Part shown: in pieces, positions 1 to 6,486 of the stretch
Numbering within the stretch: position 1 is the first letter of the stretch
Layout: each line of letters starts with the position of its first letter
NCBI GenBank assembly: GCA_011390365.1
Contig: JAABSM010000034.1
Coordinates: 1-37,323, forward strand
Reading direction: 5' to 3'
Source of the DNA: Gammaproteobacteria bacterium
GTDB taxonomy: Bacteria; Pseudomonadota; Gammaproteobacteria; Chromatiales; Chromatiaceae
Length of the DNA stretch: 37,323 bases
Position numbers and translations under genes: made by a program
Notes under the pieces: generated by a model
The model's input: the letters and a program-made list of their open reading frames with translations, nothing else
Database searches by the model: none
Told to the model about the DNA's origin: nothing

Positions 1-101
1 CTTTTGCGATTACTCACTGAGATTGTAGCGGAGGTAGAGCCGGTCAGGCCAGGGCGCTCATTCCCGCGGAAAAAGCGGAGGTCGAGCGTAAATGAATTTC
101 A

Positions 102-347
102 CTACAATAAAAAGCGTTGCGCGTAGAGCGGAGTTGGTTTGCGCTTAACTAAATGACATTGAGTAGCATCGGCTGTGCCGCTGACCGATACCGAATCGAC
201 ATGGACGGTCGTCCCATCTACAGGTGATGTAAGGGTCAGTGAACAGGCGCTTGCAGGCTGCCCATGGGCGAATAACGCAAGAGAGGATATCAGAAGAGGA
301 AGTGAGGCCCGCCCGCGAATGAGTTGCCAAAAAGTTGCCCGCCGCAT
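102..347 (-). pseudogene. Truncated secreted protein, N-terminal fragment
   Basis: An 81-residue reading frame begins with a convincing Sec signal peptide: an arginine-rich start, the hydrophobic stretch LPLLISSLALFA, and a likely cleavage after PASA. The following residues (SLTLTSPVDGTTVHVDSVSV) look like the first strands of a bacterial Ig-like or glucodextranase-B-like domain. The frame stops about 25 residues later in unrelated basic sequence, far short of a complete domain. A purine-rich GAAGGT lies about 6 bases before the ATG. I read it as the 5' end of a larger secreted or surface protein whose remainder is lost. The sequence downstream to the window edge shows no recognisable continuation. 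Ig-like is a guess from the strand pattern; the signal peptide is the firmer part. Confidence 0.4.
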
Positions 348-559
348 AGATGCACCTTCGTTGTTGCCTATTCTTCTGGGGAAATGCGGCTCGTCCTGTA
401 TCCGGCATCTATAGCGTACTTTTGCTTAATGAATCCTAGCATATCATCCAGCAAAGGATCTTTCAACTAAATTGCATGGTATTTGAAGGTCGTCACATTT
501 TCCTACGACTCGCGGTGTTTGCGCTGAGCAAATATTCGGCGAGCCCCTCCAGAGAAGAA

Positions 560-841
560 TCAACTCGTTAGCTCGGCCCTGAAGTCGGTATCCAGGGGAT
601 ACACCCATAAGTCCTTGATCGGCAAACTCTGTTTCCCAGAGGGACCCAGCTTGCCGCGCTCCTTGGTCTGTCCCCGATAAGACCCGTTCGCCGCCTTATA
701 GCAGGTGCCCTCAAAGCGAGGTGTCTCCACAAAGGTCTCCAGCAATATGGGTCGATAGCTGTATTGTATCTGGCAGTCGTTCGGAAGTTGTCTGGCCGCC
801 TGGAGCGGCTGGGGATACACTCTCGCGCTAGAGCGTGGGCG
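560..841 (-). pseudogene. DUF4338 (DruA-like) C-terminal remnant
   Basis: The frame encodes the C-terminal end of a DUF4338 protein, the domain also called DruA. Recognisable family blocks are RQLPNDCQIQYSYRPILLETF, then RFEGTCYKAAN, GQTKERGKL and finally LPIKDLWVYPL just before the stop. DUF4338 proteins are normally around 250-400 residues, so at least two thirds of the gene is missing. The 5' side runs directly into a REP-type palindrome at 877-892, where the frame meets a stop. A GTG at 818-820 could start an 86-residue product, but no ribosome binding site supports it. DruA is a component of Druantia phage defence, yet many DUF4338 genes stand alone or sit near mobile elements. No other Druantia gene is present, so this fragment does not show a defence system. 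Confidence 0.6.
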
Positions 842-873
842 CGAAGGATAAATCTGGGAGCGCGCCGGCCCGG

Positions 874-895
874 AGCCCGGACTTCAGTCCGGCAA
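874..895. repeat. REP-type palindrome, copy 1
   Basis: The core CCGGACTTCAGTCCGG (877-892) is a 7-bp perfect stem with a TC loop. A near-identical copy with one mismatch lies at 26613-26633 after lpxA. A split version of the same palindrome flanks the 100-bp repeat at 912-1020. The short palindromic core, intergenic location and dispersed copies fit REP elements. Confidence 0.7.
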
Positions 896-915
896 CGCCG
901 CGATCGCCATGCCGG

Positions 916-1015
916 ACTAACGGTCATGGAGTGATGCACCACCCCGGGAAATGAATCAGCCCAAGGAGTGGCAGTCCTTTGAGGACTGCCACTCCTCGGT
1001 AGATTCACAGTAAAG
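916..1015 (+). repeat. 100-bp dispersed repeat, copy A
   Basis: These 100 bases are identical, in inverted orientation, to 11746-11845. The element contains a 15-bp perfect hairpin (arms 964-978 and 982-996, loop TTG; arm AGGAGTGGCAGTCCT). Its outer bases merge with CCGGACT (912-918) on the left and AGTCCGG (1014-1020) on the right, which are the two halves of the neighbouring REP palindrome. This looks like an element that landed in the middle of a REP unit. It encodes no transposase and resembles a MITE or REP-like element. Confidence 0.8.
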
Positions 1016-1064
1016 TCCGGACTCCGAAGCGAATCGAAGCGGCTTCTAAACCTGAAACAACAAC

Positions 1065-1100
1065 ATCCCGTTTATCCCGAAAATCCTGTCCATCCTGTCC
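1065..1100 (+). repeat. Four tandem nonamers (ATCCNGNNN)
   Basis: Four consecutive 9-base units read ATCCCGTTT, ATCCCGAAA, ATCCTGTCC and ATCCTGTCC. The ATCC start recurs exactly every nine bases. It lies in non-coding DNA downstream of nifS. Similar ATCCTGTCC strings occur in the intergenic regions of many environmental bacteria; that statement is from memory. Confidence 0.6.
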
Positions 1101-1112
1101 GAAAATTCCCTC

Positions 1113-1140
1113 CAAAAAAAACCGCGGTGAGAGCCGCGGT
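1113..1140 (-). terminator. Intrinsic terminator of iscA-nifU-nifS
   Basis: On the minus strand the sequence forms a stem of ACCGCGG and CCGCGGT (1121-1127 and 1134-1140) with a six-base loop, followed at once by a run of eight T residues. It lies about 120 bases after the nifS stop and is oriented to end that transcript. Confidence 0.8.
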
Positions 1141-1186
1141 AGAGGAGGAACACCACCTTTTCACAGGAGTGCAGAGAAATCCGTAG

Positions 1187-1253
1187 GGTGCATTAGGCGC
1201 GCTATCCTCAAGCCTGGAGGCAACTCCAAAACTCCTGCGCGCCGTAACGCACC
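1187..1253. repeat. Inverted repeat with GGTGCRTTA ends
   Basis: GGTGCATTAGGCGCG at 1187 is matched by the complement GGTGCGTTACGGCGCG, read from 1253 leftward, giving imperfect arms of about 15-16 bases around a 35-base centre. It sits directly after the nifS stop codon. A related but weaker GGTGCGTTACGG string occurs at 36993. It resembles a non-coding MITE-like element. Confidence 0.5.
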
Positions 1254-1257
1254 GTCT

Positions 1258-2472
1258 TTAGGCATAAGCCGGTGCGAAGGCCTTTTCCGGGTCTTCCACC
1301 GGTTTGCCGTTGGCCCAGTAGGGCGAGAGTTTGCGCAGTTTTTCAACGATGGGCGGTACCGCCTCGATCACCCGCTCTACCTCTTCCATGGTGTTGAAGC
1401 GGGAGAAGGAGAAGCGCACCGAACCGTGGGCGGCGGTGAAGGGGATGTCCATCGCGCGCATCACGTGCGAGGGTTCGAGAGAACCTGAGGTGCAGGCGGA
1501 GCCGCTGGAGGCGGCGATACCCATCTTGTTGAGCAGCAGCAGGATCGCCTCGCCTTCGATATATTCAAAGGCGATATTGCAGGTGTTGGGCAGGCGATTG
1601 CCCGGGTCGCCGGTGACGAAGCAGTGGCTGACCTTTTCCAGAATGCCCTTCTCCAGCCGGTCGCGCATCGCCTTGACGTTGGTCTTTTCGATGGTCATGG
1701 ACGCCATGGCCATCTCGCAGGCCTTGCCCAGGGCGACGATGGACGCGGCATTTTCGGTGCCGGCGCGGCGTCCCCGTTCCTGATGTCCGCCGCGCAGCAG
1801 CGGGCGAAAGCGCACGCCGCGACGCAGGTAGAGCACGCCGACGCCCTTGGGCGCATGGAGTTTGTGACCCGACAGGGAGAGCATGTCGATGTCGCTGTCT
1901 TTCAGATTGATCGGCAGCTTGCCCACCGCCTGCACCGCGTCGGTGTGAAACATCACGCCGGCGGAACGGGCCAGAGAGGCCATCTCCTGCACCGGGAACA
2001 GGGTGCCGGTCTCGTTGTTGGCCCACATCACCGAGACGATGGCGACGTTGTCGGAGAGTAGGCGCTGGTATTCGCGCATGTCGAGGCGGCCCTTGGCGTC
2101 CACCTTCAGATAGTGGACGGTGTAGCCGTCCTTCTCCAGGTATTCGCACAGGCTCAGTACCGCCGGGTGCTCGACCACGGTGGTGATGATCTCCTTGCGA
2201 TCCGGCTGGGCCTTGAGGGCGGAGAGGATGGCGGTGGAGTCGGATTCGGTGCCGCAGGAGGTGAAGATGATCTCCGAATCATGTTCCGCGCCGAGCAGCG
2301 CCTGCACCTGCTGGCGCGCCTTCTTGAGCGCGCGTCCCACCTTGTCGCCGAACTGATGCATGGAGGAGGGGTTGCCGAACTGTTCGGTGAAGTAGGGCAT
2401 CATCGCCTCTACCACCGTCGGGTCCACCATGGTGGTGGCGTTGTTGTCCAGATAGATGCCTTTTTCGTCCAT
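1258..2472 (-). CDS. nifS: Cysteine desulfurase NifS
   Basis: Pyridoxal-phosphate enzyme (404 residues) that removes sulfur from L-cysteine and delivers it as persulfide to NifU for Fe-S cluster building in the cytoplasm. The N-terminal YLDNNATT, the catalytic EHP (His102), the PLP lysine in SGHKLHAPKG (Lys204) and the active-site cysteine in SSGSACTSGS (Cys327) are all present. The long SxACTSGSLEPSHV loop is typical of NifS/IscS class I enzymes. Length and residue positions are nearly those of Azotobacter NifS. It lies three bases after nifU and shares the promoter in front of iscA. The terminator at 1113-1140 ends the transcript. The nif assignment rather than isc rests on the NifU partner and the sigma-54 promoter. 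No hscBA, fdx or iscR follows. Confidence 0.93.
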   Translation of the reverse strand: MDEKGIYLDNNATTMVDPTVVEAMMPYFTEQFGNPSSMHQFGDKVGRALKKARQQVQALLGAEHDSEIIFTSCGTESDSTAILSALKAQPDRKEIITTVVEHPAVLSLCEYLEKDGYTVHYLKVDAKGRLDMREYQRLLSDNVAIVSVMWANNETGTLFPVQEMASLARSAGVMFHTDAVQAVGKLPINLKDSDIDMLSLSGHKLHAPKGVGVLYLRRGVRFRPLLRGGHQERGRRAGTENAASIVALGKACEMAMASMTIEKTNVKAMRDRLEKGILEKVSHCFVTGDPGNRLPNTCNIAFEYIEGEAILLLLNKMGIAASSGSACTSGSLEPSHVMRAMDIPFTAAHGSVRFSFSRFNTMEEVERVIEAVPPIVEKLRKLSPYWANGKPVEDPEKAFAPAYA

Positions 2473-2475
2473 GGT

Positions 2476-3366
2476 CTAGGCCCCCATGGCCGCGCGCCGC
2501 GCCAGCTCTTCGTGGGGCAGCACCTGGATGAATTCGCCTAGCCCCTCCGCCAGGTGCTGCTGGATGCCGCCCAGGGTGGTGGCGGCCATCTGGCAGCCGG
2601 CGCAGGCGCCGGTCATCTTGACGTAGATGTTGCGTCCGTCGACTTCGATCAGCTCCACGTCGCCGTGGTCGCGTTGCAGGTTGGGGCGGATGTCCGCCAA
2701 CAACTCCTCGATGCGCTTGATGCGTTGCAGATTGGTCAGGCCGGAGGAGCCCTTCTTTTTCTCGCCGGCCACCGCGTTGGGGTCGAAGGTCTCGCCCTTT
2801 TCGGCCAGGATGCGGGTCAGGATCTCCTCGATCCCCTCGTGGCAGGAGGAGCAACCGCCGCCGGCCTTGGTGTAGTTGCTCACCTCCTCCACGGTGCGCA
2901 GGTTGTTGGCGCGCACCGTCTCTTCGATCATCACCTCGTCCACCGCGAAGCATTTGCACACCAGGGCGCCCTCTTCGTGGTCATCCTTCCACACCTCGCC
3001 GCGGTAGTTGGCGACGGCGGCTTGCAGCGCCTCGCGTCCCATCACCGAGCAGTGCATCTTCTCCGGCGGCAGGCCGTCGAGGTAGTCGGCGATGTCCTGA
3101 TTGCTCACCTTCAGCGCCTCGTCGACGTGCATGCCCTTGATCATCTCGGTCAGCGCCGAACTCGACGCAATCGCCGAGCCGCAGCCGAAGGTCTGAAAGC
3201 CGGCCTCCAGGATGGTGTCGGTCTCCGGGTCTACCTTGAGGGTCAGGCGCAATGCGTCGCCGCAGGAGAGGGAGCCCACATCGCCGATGCCATTGGCGTC
3301 TTCCACCGCGCCGGCGTTGCGGGGGTCGAAGAAGTGTTCCTTGACCTTTTCGGAATAATCCCACAT
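2476..3366 (-). CDS. nifU: Fe-S scaffold protein NifU (three domains)
   Basis: Scaffold (296 residues) on which NifS-derived sulfur and iron are assembled into clusters for nitrogenase and other Fe-S proteins. It has the full three-domain NifU architecture. An IscU-like N-terminal domain carries Cys35, Cys62 and Cys106. A central permanent [2Fe-2S] domain carries Cys137, Cys139, Cys172 and Cys175. A C-terminal Nfu domain carries the CAGC pair, Cys255 and Cys258. The first seven cysteines fall at the same positions as I recall for Azotobacter vinelandii NifU. An AGGAGG box lies eight bases before the ATG. It is cotranscribed with iscA upstream and nifS downstream. Three-domain NifU is characteristic of diazotrophs and some epsilonproteobacteria rather than the housekeeping isc system. 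Confidence 0.95.
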   Translation of the reverse strand: MWDYSEKVKEHFFDPRNAGAVEDANGIGDVGSLSCGDALRLTLKVDPETDTILEAGFQTFGCGSAIASSSALTEMIKGMHVDEALKVSNQDIADYLDGLPPEKMHCSVMGREALQAAVANYRGEVWKDDHEEGALVCKCFAVDEVMIEETVRANNLRTVEEVSNYTKAGGGCSSCHEGIEEILTRILAEKGETFDPNAVAGEKKKGSSGLTNLQRIKRIEELLADIRPNLQRDHGDVELIEVDGRNIYVKMTGACAGCQMAATTLGGIQQHLAEGLGEFIQVLPHEELARRAAMGA

Positions 3367-3382
3367 GACGTTTTCCTCCTGA

Positions 3383-3706
3383 TCAGGCGGTGAAAGAGTT
3401 GCCGCAACCGCAGCTGGCGCTGGCGTTGGGGTTTTCGAACTTGAAGCCGCTGCCCTCCATGCTGTCGACGAAATCGACGGTGACGCCCTTCAGAAATGGC
3501 GCGCTGTGGGGATCGATGATCACCTTCAGCCCATCGACTTCGACCACCGTATCTTCGGTCTTGGCCGCCTCTTCCAGCGCCATGGCGTATTGCATGCCGG
3601 AGCAGCCGCCGCCGGTTACCGAAATGCGCAGCCCCTCGACCGGGGTGTCGGCGCCCTTGACGAAACGGTTGATGGCCTTTCGTGCGCTAGCTGTCAGTGT
3701 CAACAT
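3383..3706 (-). CDS. iscA: A-type Fe-S carrier, nif-associated IscA
   Basis: A-type carrier protein (107 residues) that receives iron or clusters and passes them to apoproteins. The three conserved cysteines are seen in GGGCSG near residue 38 and the C-terminal CGCG. Length and sequence style ([29 protein letters not shown]) match the IscA encoded beside nifU in Azotobacter. I start it at the ATG at 3706, which has GGAG nine bases upstream. The ATG at 3721 is possible, but longer frames up to 3790 begin upstream of the predicted transcription start near 3745 and are unlikely. It is the first gene of iscA-nifU-nifS, and the NifA/sigma-54 signals lie just before it. Confidence 0.92.
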   Translation of the reverse strand: MLTLTASARKAINRFVKGADTPVEGLRISVTGGGCSGMQYAMALEEAAKTEDTVVEVDGLKVIIDPHSAPFLKGVTVDFVDSMEGSGFKFENPNASASCGCGNSFTA

Positions 3707-3755
3707 GTAGGTGTTCTCCATGGCAAATAATTGGCTTTCGATTTGGATATGGCGA

Positions 3756-3771
3756 TGCAAGGGGTGTGCCA
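3756..3771 (-). promoter_or_regulatory. Sigma-54 (-24/-12) promoter of iscA-nifU-nifS
   Basis: The minus strand reads TGGCACACCCCTTGCA, an exact match to the RpoN consensus TGGCAC-N5-TTGCA with invariant GG and GC in correct spacing. Predicted transcription starts near 3745, about 40 bases before the iscA ATG. Together with the upstream TGT-N10-ACA site this is the signature of a NifA-activated nif promoter. Confidence 0.87.
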
Positions 3772-3846
3772 TGGAGGCGATAAGGGCCATTCTCCGGGCC
3801 TCCAGGGGGATGGGCAGGGCGCGTGGGTTGGGGGATGGGGGCGGTT

Positions 3847-3862
3847 TGTCGCTTTCCCGACA
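3847..3862 (-). promoter_or_regulatory. NifA upstream activator site (TGT-N10-ACA)
   Basis: The minus strand reads TGTCGGGAAAGCGACA, an exact TGT-N10-ACA. Its centre is about 110 bases upstream of the predicted start of the sigma-54 promoter, within the usual range for NifA binding sites. TGT-N10-ACA alone occurs by chance fairly often; its value comes from position relative to a consensus -24/-12 element and a nif-type operon. Confidence 0.7.
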
Positions 3863-3895
3863 GACACGATCGGGATTCAGGGCGGGACGCTACAA

Positions 3896-3959
3896 GGGGA
3901 GGTCGAGGCTTTGATCGGACCGGGTTCATTCCCGGCCCGCCTGAAGGCTCAACCTCCCC
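3896..3959. repeat. 64-bp nested inverted repeat
   Basis: An outer arm GGGGAGGTCGAGGC (3896-3909) pairs with 3946-3959 at 12 of 14 positions. It encloses an inner 8-bp stem GGACCGGG/CCCGGCCC with loop TTCATT (3917-3938). The structure begins 28 bases after the stop of the minus-strand peptidase gene and ends just upstream of the NifA site. It could insulate the two transcripts, but there is no T-tract, so a classical intrinsic terminator is not supported. Confidence 0.5.
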
Positions 3960-3987
3960 ATGCATGCAATATTCGCTTGGGAGTCCC

Positions 3988-4989
3988 TCAGAAGTTGTTG
4001 GAGAAGAGGGATGTCAGGTTGGTGGTAAAGTTCTTGCGGGTACCCGTCTTTTTCTTCTTGTAGAAGTCCTCGGGCACCACGATCTCGCCGACGGAGTAGA
4101 ACGGGAAGGCATTGTCGATCTTGACGTCCTGCTGGCCGTAGGCGATCTTGCCGCAGCCGTCGTCGCCCCACTTGCGGCCAAAACTGTTCTTGATGATCCA
4201 GCAACCTTCATCATCGTCATAACCGATTACGACCACCGCGTGGAAGCCTAGCGGCTTGGCGTGGTTGGTCTTCTGGTAGATGCCGCCGCTGTAGGCCATG
4301 AAGTCGGAGAACAGGAACATGCCGCCGATCACCGGCCCCTTCTCGATCGCCGCCTTGCGCTCCTCGAGGGTGCGGTGGGTGCCGTAGCTGTTGATGCGCA
4401 CCGCCCGTTTTTCCCAGTCGGAACAGCGGCGGGAGCAATTGCTGCGCTGGTTCCAGGGGTGGCAGTCGTCATCGGGGATGCCCTTCTCCATGGCCCACTT
4501 CAGCCCTTCGGAGAGGCCCCAGCCGAGGCGGCAGCCGGCGTTGCGGCGACAGAAGTTGAGATAGGCCTCGGAGAGGGCGATCTCCAGATTGGGATCGTTT
4601 TTCTGAACGCGTAGGTTGGCTTCGATGGCGCCGACGGTGGCGAAGGAGACGCAGGCGTTGCAATCGCCCTGATTCCAGGCGCGGGTGATATAGTTCTTGC
4701 CGTCGACCTTGCGCCAGTCGATCCCCTCGCCGCGGTCGATGCGTACGGCGTGGCTTTCCGCTTCGGCGGTAGCCGCCTCTTCCAGGGTGACCTCGTTCTC
4801 ATCGGTATCGACGCCGGCCAGGGAGATGGTCTTCTTGATCGGCTTGTTGGCTGGGGTGGGCTTGTTACTGGCCACCCAGTTTAGCCCCAGGGCGTTGATC
4901 TCCTTGTTGATCTCCTTGGTGGAGGGGACCTCGTTGGAGGATTGGTTCTTCTTGATGTTGCGAAACAGATAGCTCAGATCAGTCATCAT
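3988..4989 (-). CDS. Papain-family (C1) cysteine peptidase, no signal peptide
   Basis: Predicted cysteine endopeptidase of the papain fold, 333 residues. The oxyanion-hole Gln107 and catalytic Cys113 lie in NQGDCNACVSFAT, His250 in GFHAVVVIGYD and Asn268 in IIKNSFGRKWGDDG, so the catalytic set is intact. The tryptophan usually following the catalytic cysteine is a valine. Several further cysteines (147, 153, 176, 185, 189) could form disulfides, yet no signal peptide or membrane segment is visible. Residues 1-85 form a polar, charged leader that could act as a propeptide. The C-terminal tail after residue 305 is lysine-rich and then Asn/Phe-rich. GGAG lies five bases before the ATG. Its neighbours are a diguanylate cyclase upstream and the iscA operon downstream, with no clear functional link. 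The substrate is unknown. Confidence 0.8.
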   Translation of the reverse strand: MMTDLSYLFRNIKKNQSSNEVPSTKEINKEINALGLNWVASNKPTPANKPIKKTISLAGVDTDENEVTLEEAATAEAESHAVRIDRGEGIDWRKVDGKNYITRAWNQGDCNACVSFATVGAIEANLRVQKNDPNLEIALSEAYLNFCRRNAGCRLGWGLSEGLKWAMEKGIPDDDCHPWNQRSNCSRRCSDWEKRAVRINSYGTHRTLEERKAAIEKGPVIGGMFLFSDFMAYSGGIYQKTNHAKPLGFHAVVVIGYDDDEGCWIIKNSFGRKWGDDGCGKIAYGQQDVKIDNAFPFYSVGEIVVPEDFYKKKKTGTRKNFTTNLTSLFSNNF

Positions 4990-5179
4990 TTGGCTCCAAA
5001 ACTTGATCGGGCGGGACCTTGGGTAAAATGAAACTCCTGTTCATGGGGGCGCGGGAGTTGCGGCGTTTTGCGTCCCTCGTGTTCGGATCTTTATCCTTAA
5101 GAACACAACGAAGACTACACCAGAATACACGAAAATCCTACGCCTTGTTCAGGCGCGTCCGCCGTTGTGCGGCGATGGC

Positions 5180-6307
5180 TCATTTGACGACCACGGTATC
5201 CCGTCCGGCGCTCTTGGCGCCGTAGAGGGCGTTGTCGGCGCGGGCGAGGAGGTCGTTCACGGAGTCGCCGGGGCGCAATTCGGTGATTCCGATGCTGGTG
5301 GAGAAGTCGATCTCCCCCTCGCCGTCGACGATCGCAATCCTTTCGCCGTGACAGGCGGTGCGCACCCGTTCCGCCACCCTGACCGCTTCATCGTCGCTGC
5401 TGTTGGGCAGGATGGCGATGAACTCCTCGCCGCCATAACGTCCCGCCAGGGCGCTTTCCGGCAGGTTGCGATGCAGCAGGTTGGAGAACCGCTCCAGTAC
5501 TCGATCGCCGGTAAGATGGCCGTAGTCGTCGTTGACCCGCTTGAACTTGTCCAGATCCATCAGCAGGATTGATAGCGGGCGCTTTCTCTTGCGCGCGCCC
5601 TCCTTTTCCCGCTCCAGCCAGTTGATGAATACGCGCCGATTGACCAGGCCGGTGAGGGCGTCGCGGGTCGCCTCGCGATAGAGCCGCATCAGCATGTGCA
5701 GTTGCGATATCTGCACCCACAGCGCCACCGTGGCGAGCAGGGTGAGCAGCCACAGGTCGCCGAGTACGTGCAAGCTGAACGGGTTTTGGCCGAGTGCCGC
5801 GGCAATGAGGTAAAAGGCGATGGACAGGGACAGGAACAACGCTCCCTCGATCACGCTGAGGGGGACGATGGTGAGCAGGGCGACCATCAGAAAGGGGAGG
5901 AACGAGTATCCGAGCAGGGCGCCGTGGGCGTCCATGTTGTCATGAAGTATCATGCGCGAGCCGACGTAGAAAAGCCCGGGAATGATGACGAACAGGGCCA
6001 GGCGCAGGTAGGCGATGTTGAGCAGGATATTGCCGCCGCGCCAGAATGCCAGAGCCAGCATCAGGGTGGAAAAGATGACGCGTAACATCAGTATCGCGTA
6101 GAACCGCTCATCGGCGATGATCAGGTAATCGATGGGAATCCACAGCACCGCGAGCAGTCCGAACAGCAGCGCCAGCACCTTGACCCGGGTGTTGATGTAG
6201 TGGGCGCGCGAAGCCTTGAAGTCCCGGGAGTGGTTCGCCGCGCTGAACAGCTCCCGATGAACGTTAATCATCGTTTTGATCAGATCTACCAGTTTGATGT
6301 TTTCCAT
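5180..6307 (-). CDS. Membrane-bound diguanylate cyclase (GGDEF)
   Basis: Makes the second messenger cyclic di-GMP from two GTP. About six hydrophobic segments between residues 42 and 200 anchor it in the inner membrane. The C-terminal GGDEF domain runs from about 210 to 375 with the active-site motif GGEEF at 292-296, preceded by DALTGLVNRR and DLDKFKRVNDDYGH. The RxxD inhibitory I-site five residues before GGEEF is absent (PESA instead), so classical product inhibition is not expected. I start it at the ATG at 6307 (375 residues). An in-frame extension to 6430 adds low-complexity Pro/Arg sequence and overlaps the likely promoter region of the divergent parC gene. No strong ribosome binding site is visible. 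No EAL domain is present. Confidence 0.88.
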   Translation of the reverse strand: MENIKLVDLIKTMINVHRELFSAANHSRDFKASRAHYINTRVKVLALLFGLLAVLWIPIDYLIIADERFYAILMLRVIFSTLMLALAFWRGGNILLNIAYLRLALFVIIPGLFYVGSRMILHDNMDAHGALLGYSFLPFLMVALLTIVPLSVIEGALFLSLSIAFYLIAAALGQNPFSLHVLGDLWLLTLLATVALWVQISQLHMLMRLYREATRDALTGLVNRRVFINWLEREKEGARKRKRPLSILLMDLDKFKRVNDDYGHLTGDRVLERFSNLLHRNLPESALAGRYGGEEFIAILPNSSDDEAVRVAERVRTACHGERIAIVDGEGEIDFSTSIGITELRPGDSVNDLLARADNALYGAKSAGRDTVVVK

Positions 6308-6486
6308 GGACGCTAAAGATACGCGATCTTCCGCCCGTGGTCTAAGAAAAGACAACGGCGCCTGAACCGGGTGCGAGCCAGCGCACGCCTGAAGGGGTTT
6401 TGCGTCCGGTGGGCGCGCGGTTTGTGACAAATTCGCTCGGCTTTCGTATCATTCCCGCCCGATTACAAGCGACCCTTGAGGATTTC

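Noticed and set aside
568-1008. 146-residue minus-strand frame across the REP and 100-bp repeat
   Set aside because: Its N-terminal part is repeat DNA that also appears in a frame at 11708-11938, and its C-terminal part is an out-of-frame shadow of the DUF4338 remnant.
560-1015. Active Druantia defence locus
   Set aside because: Only a C-terminal fragment of a DruA-like protein is present and no DruB-E genes are nearby.
1065-1100. CRISPR array
   Set aside because: The units are nine bases with no spacers, unlike any CRISPR repeat-spacer pattern, and no cas genes are present.
1331-1783. Long plus-strand frames opposite nifS and nifU
   Set aside because: They are antisense frames kept open by high GC; the nifS and nifU products have all expected family residues.
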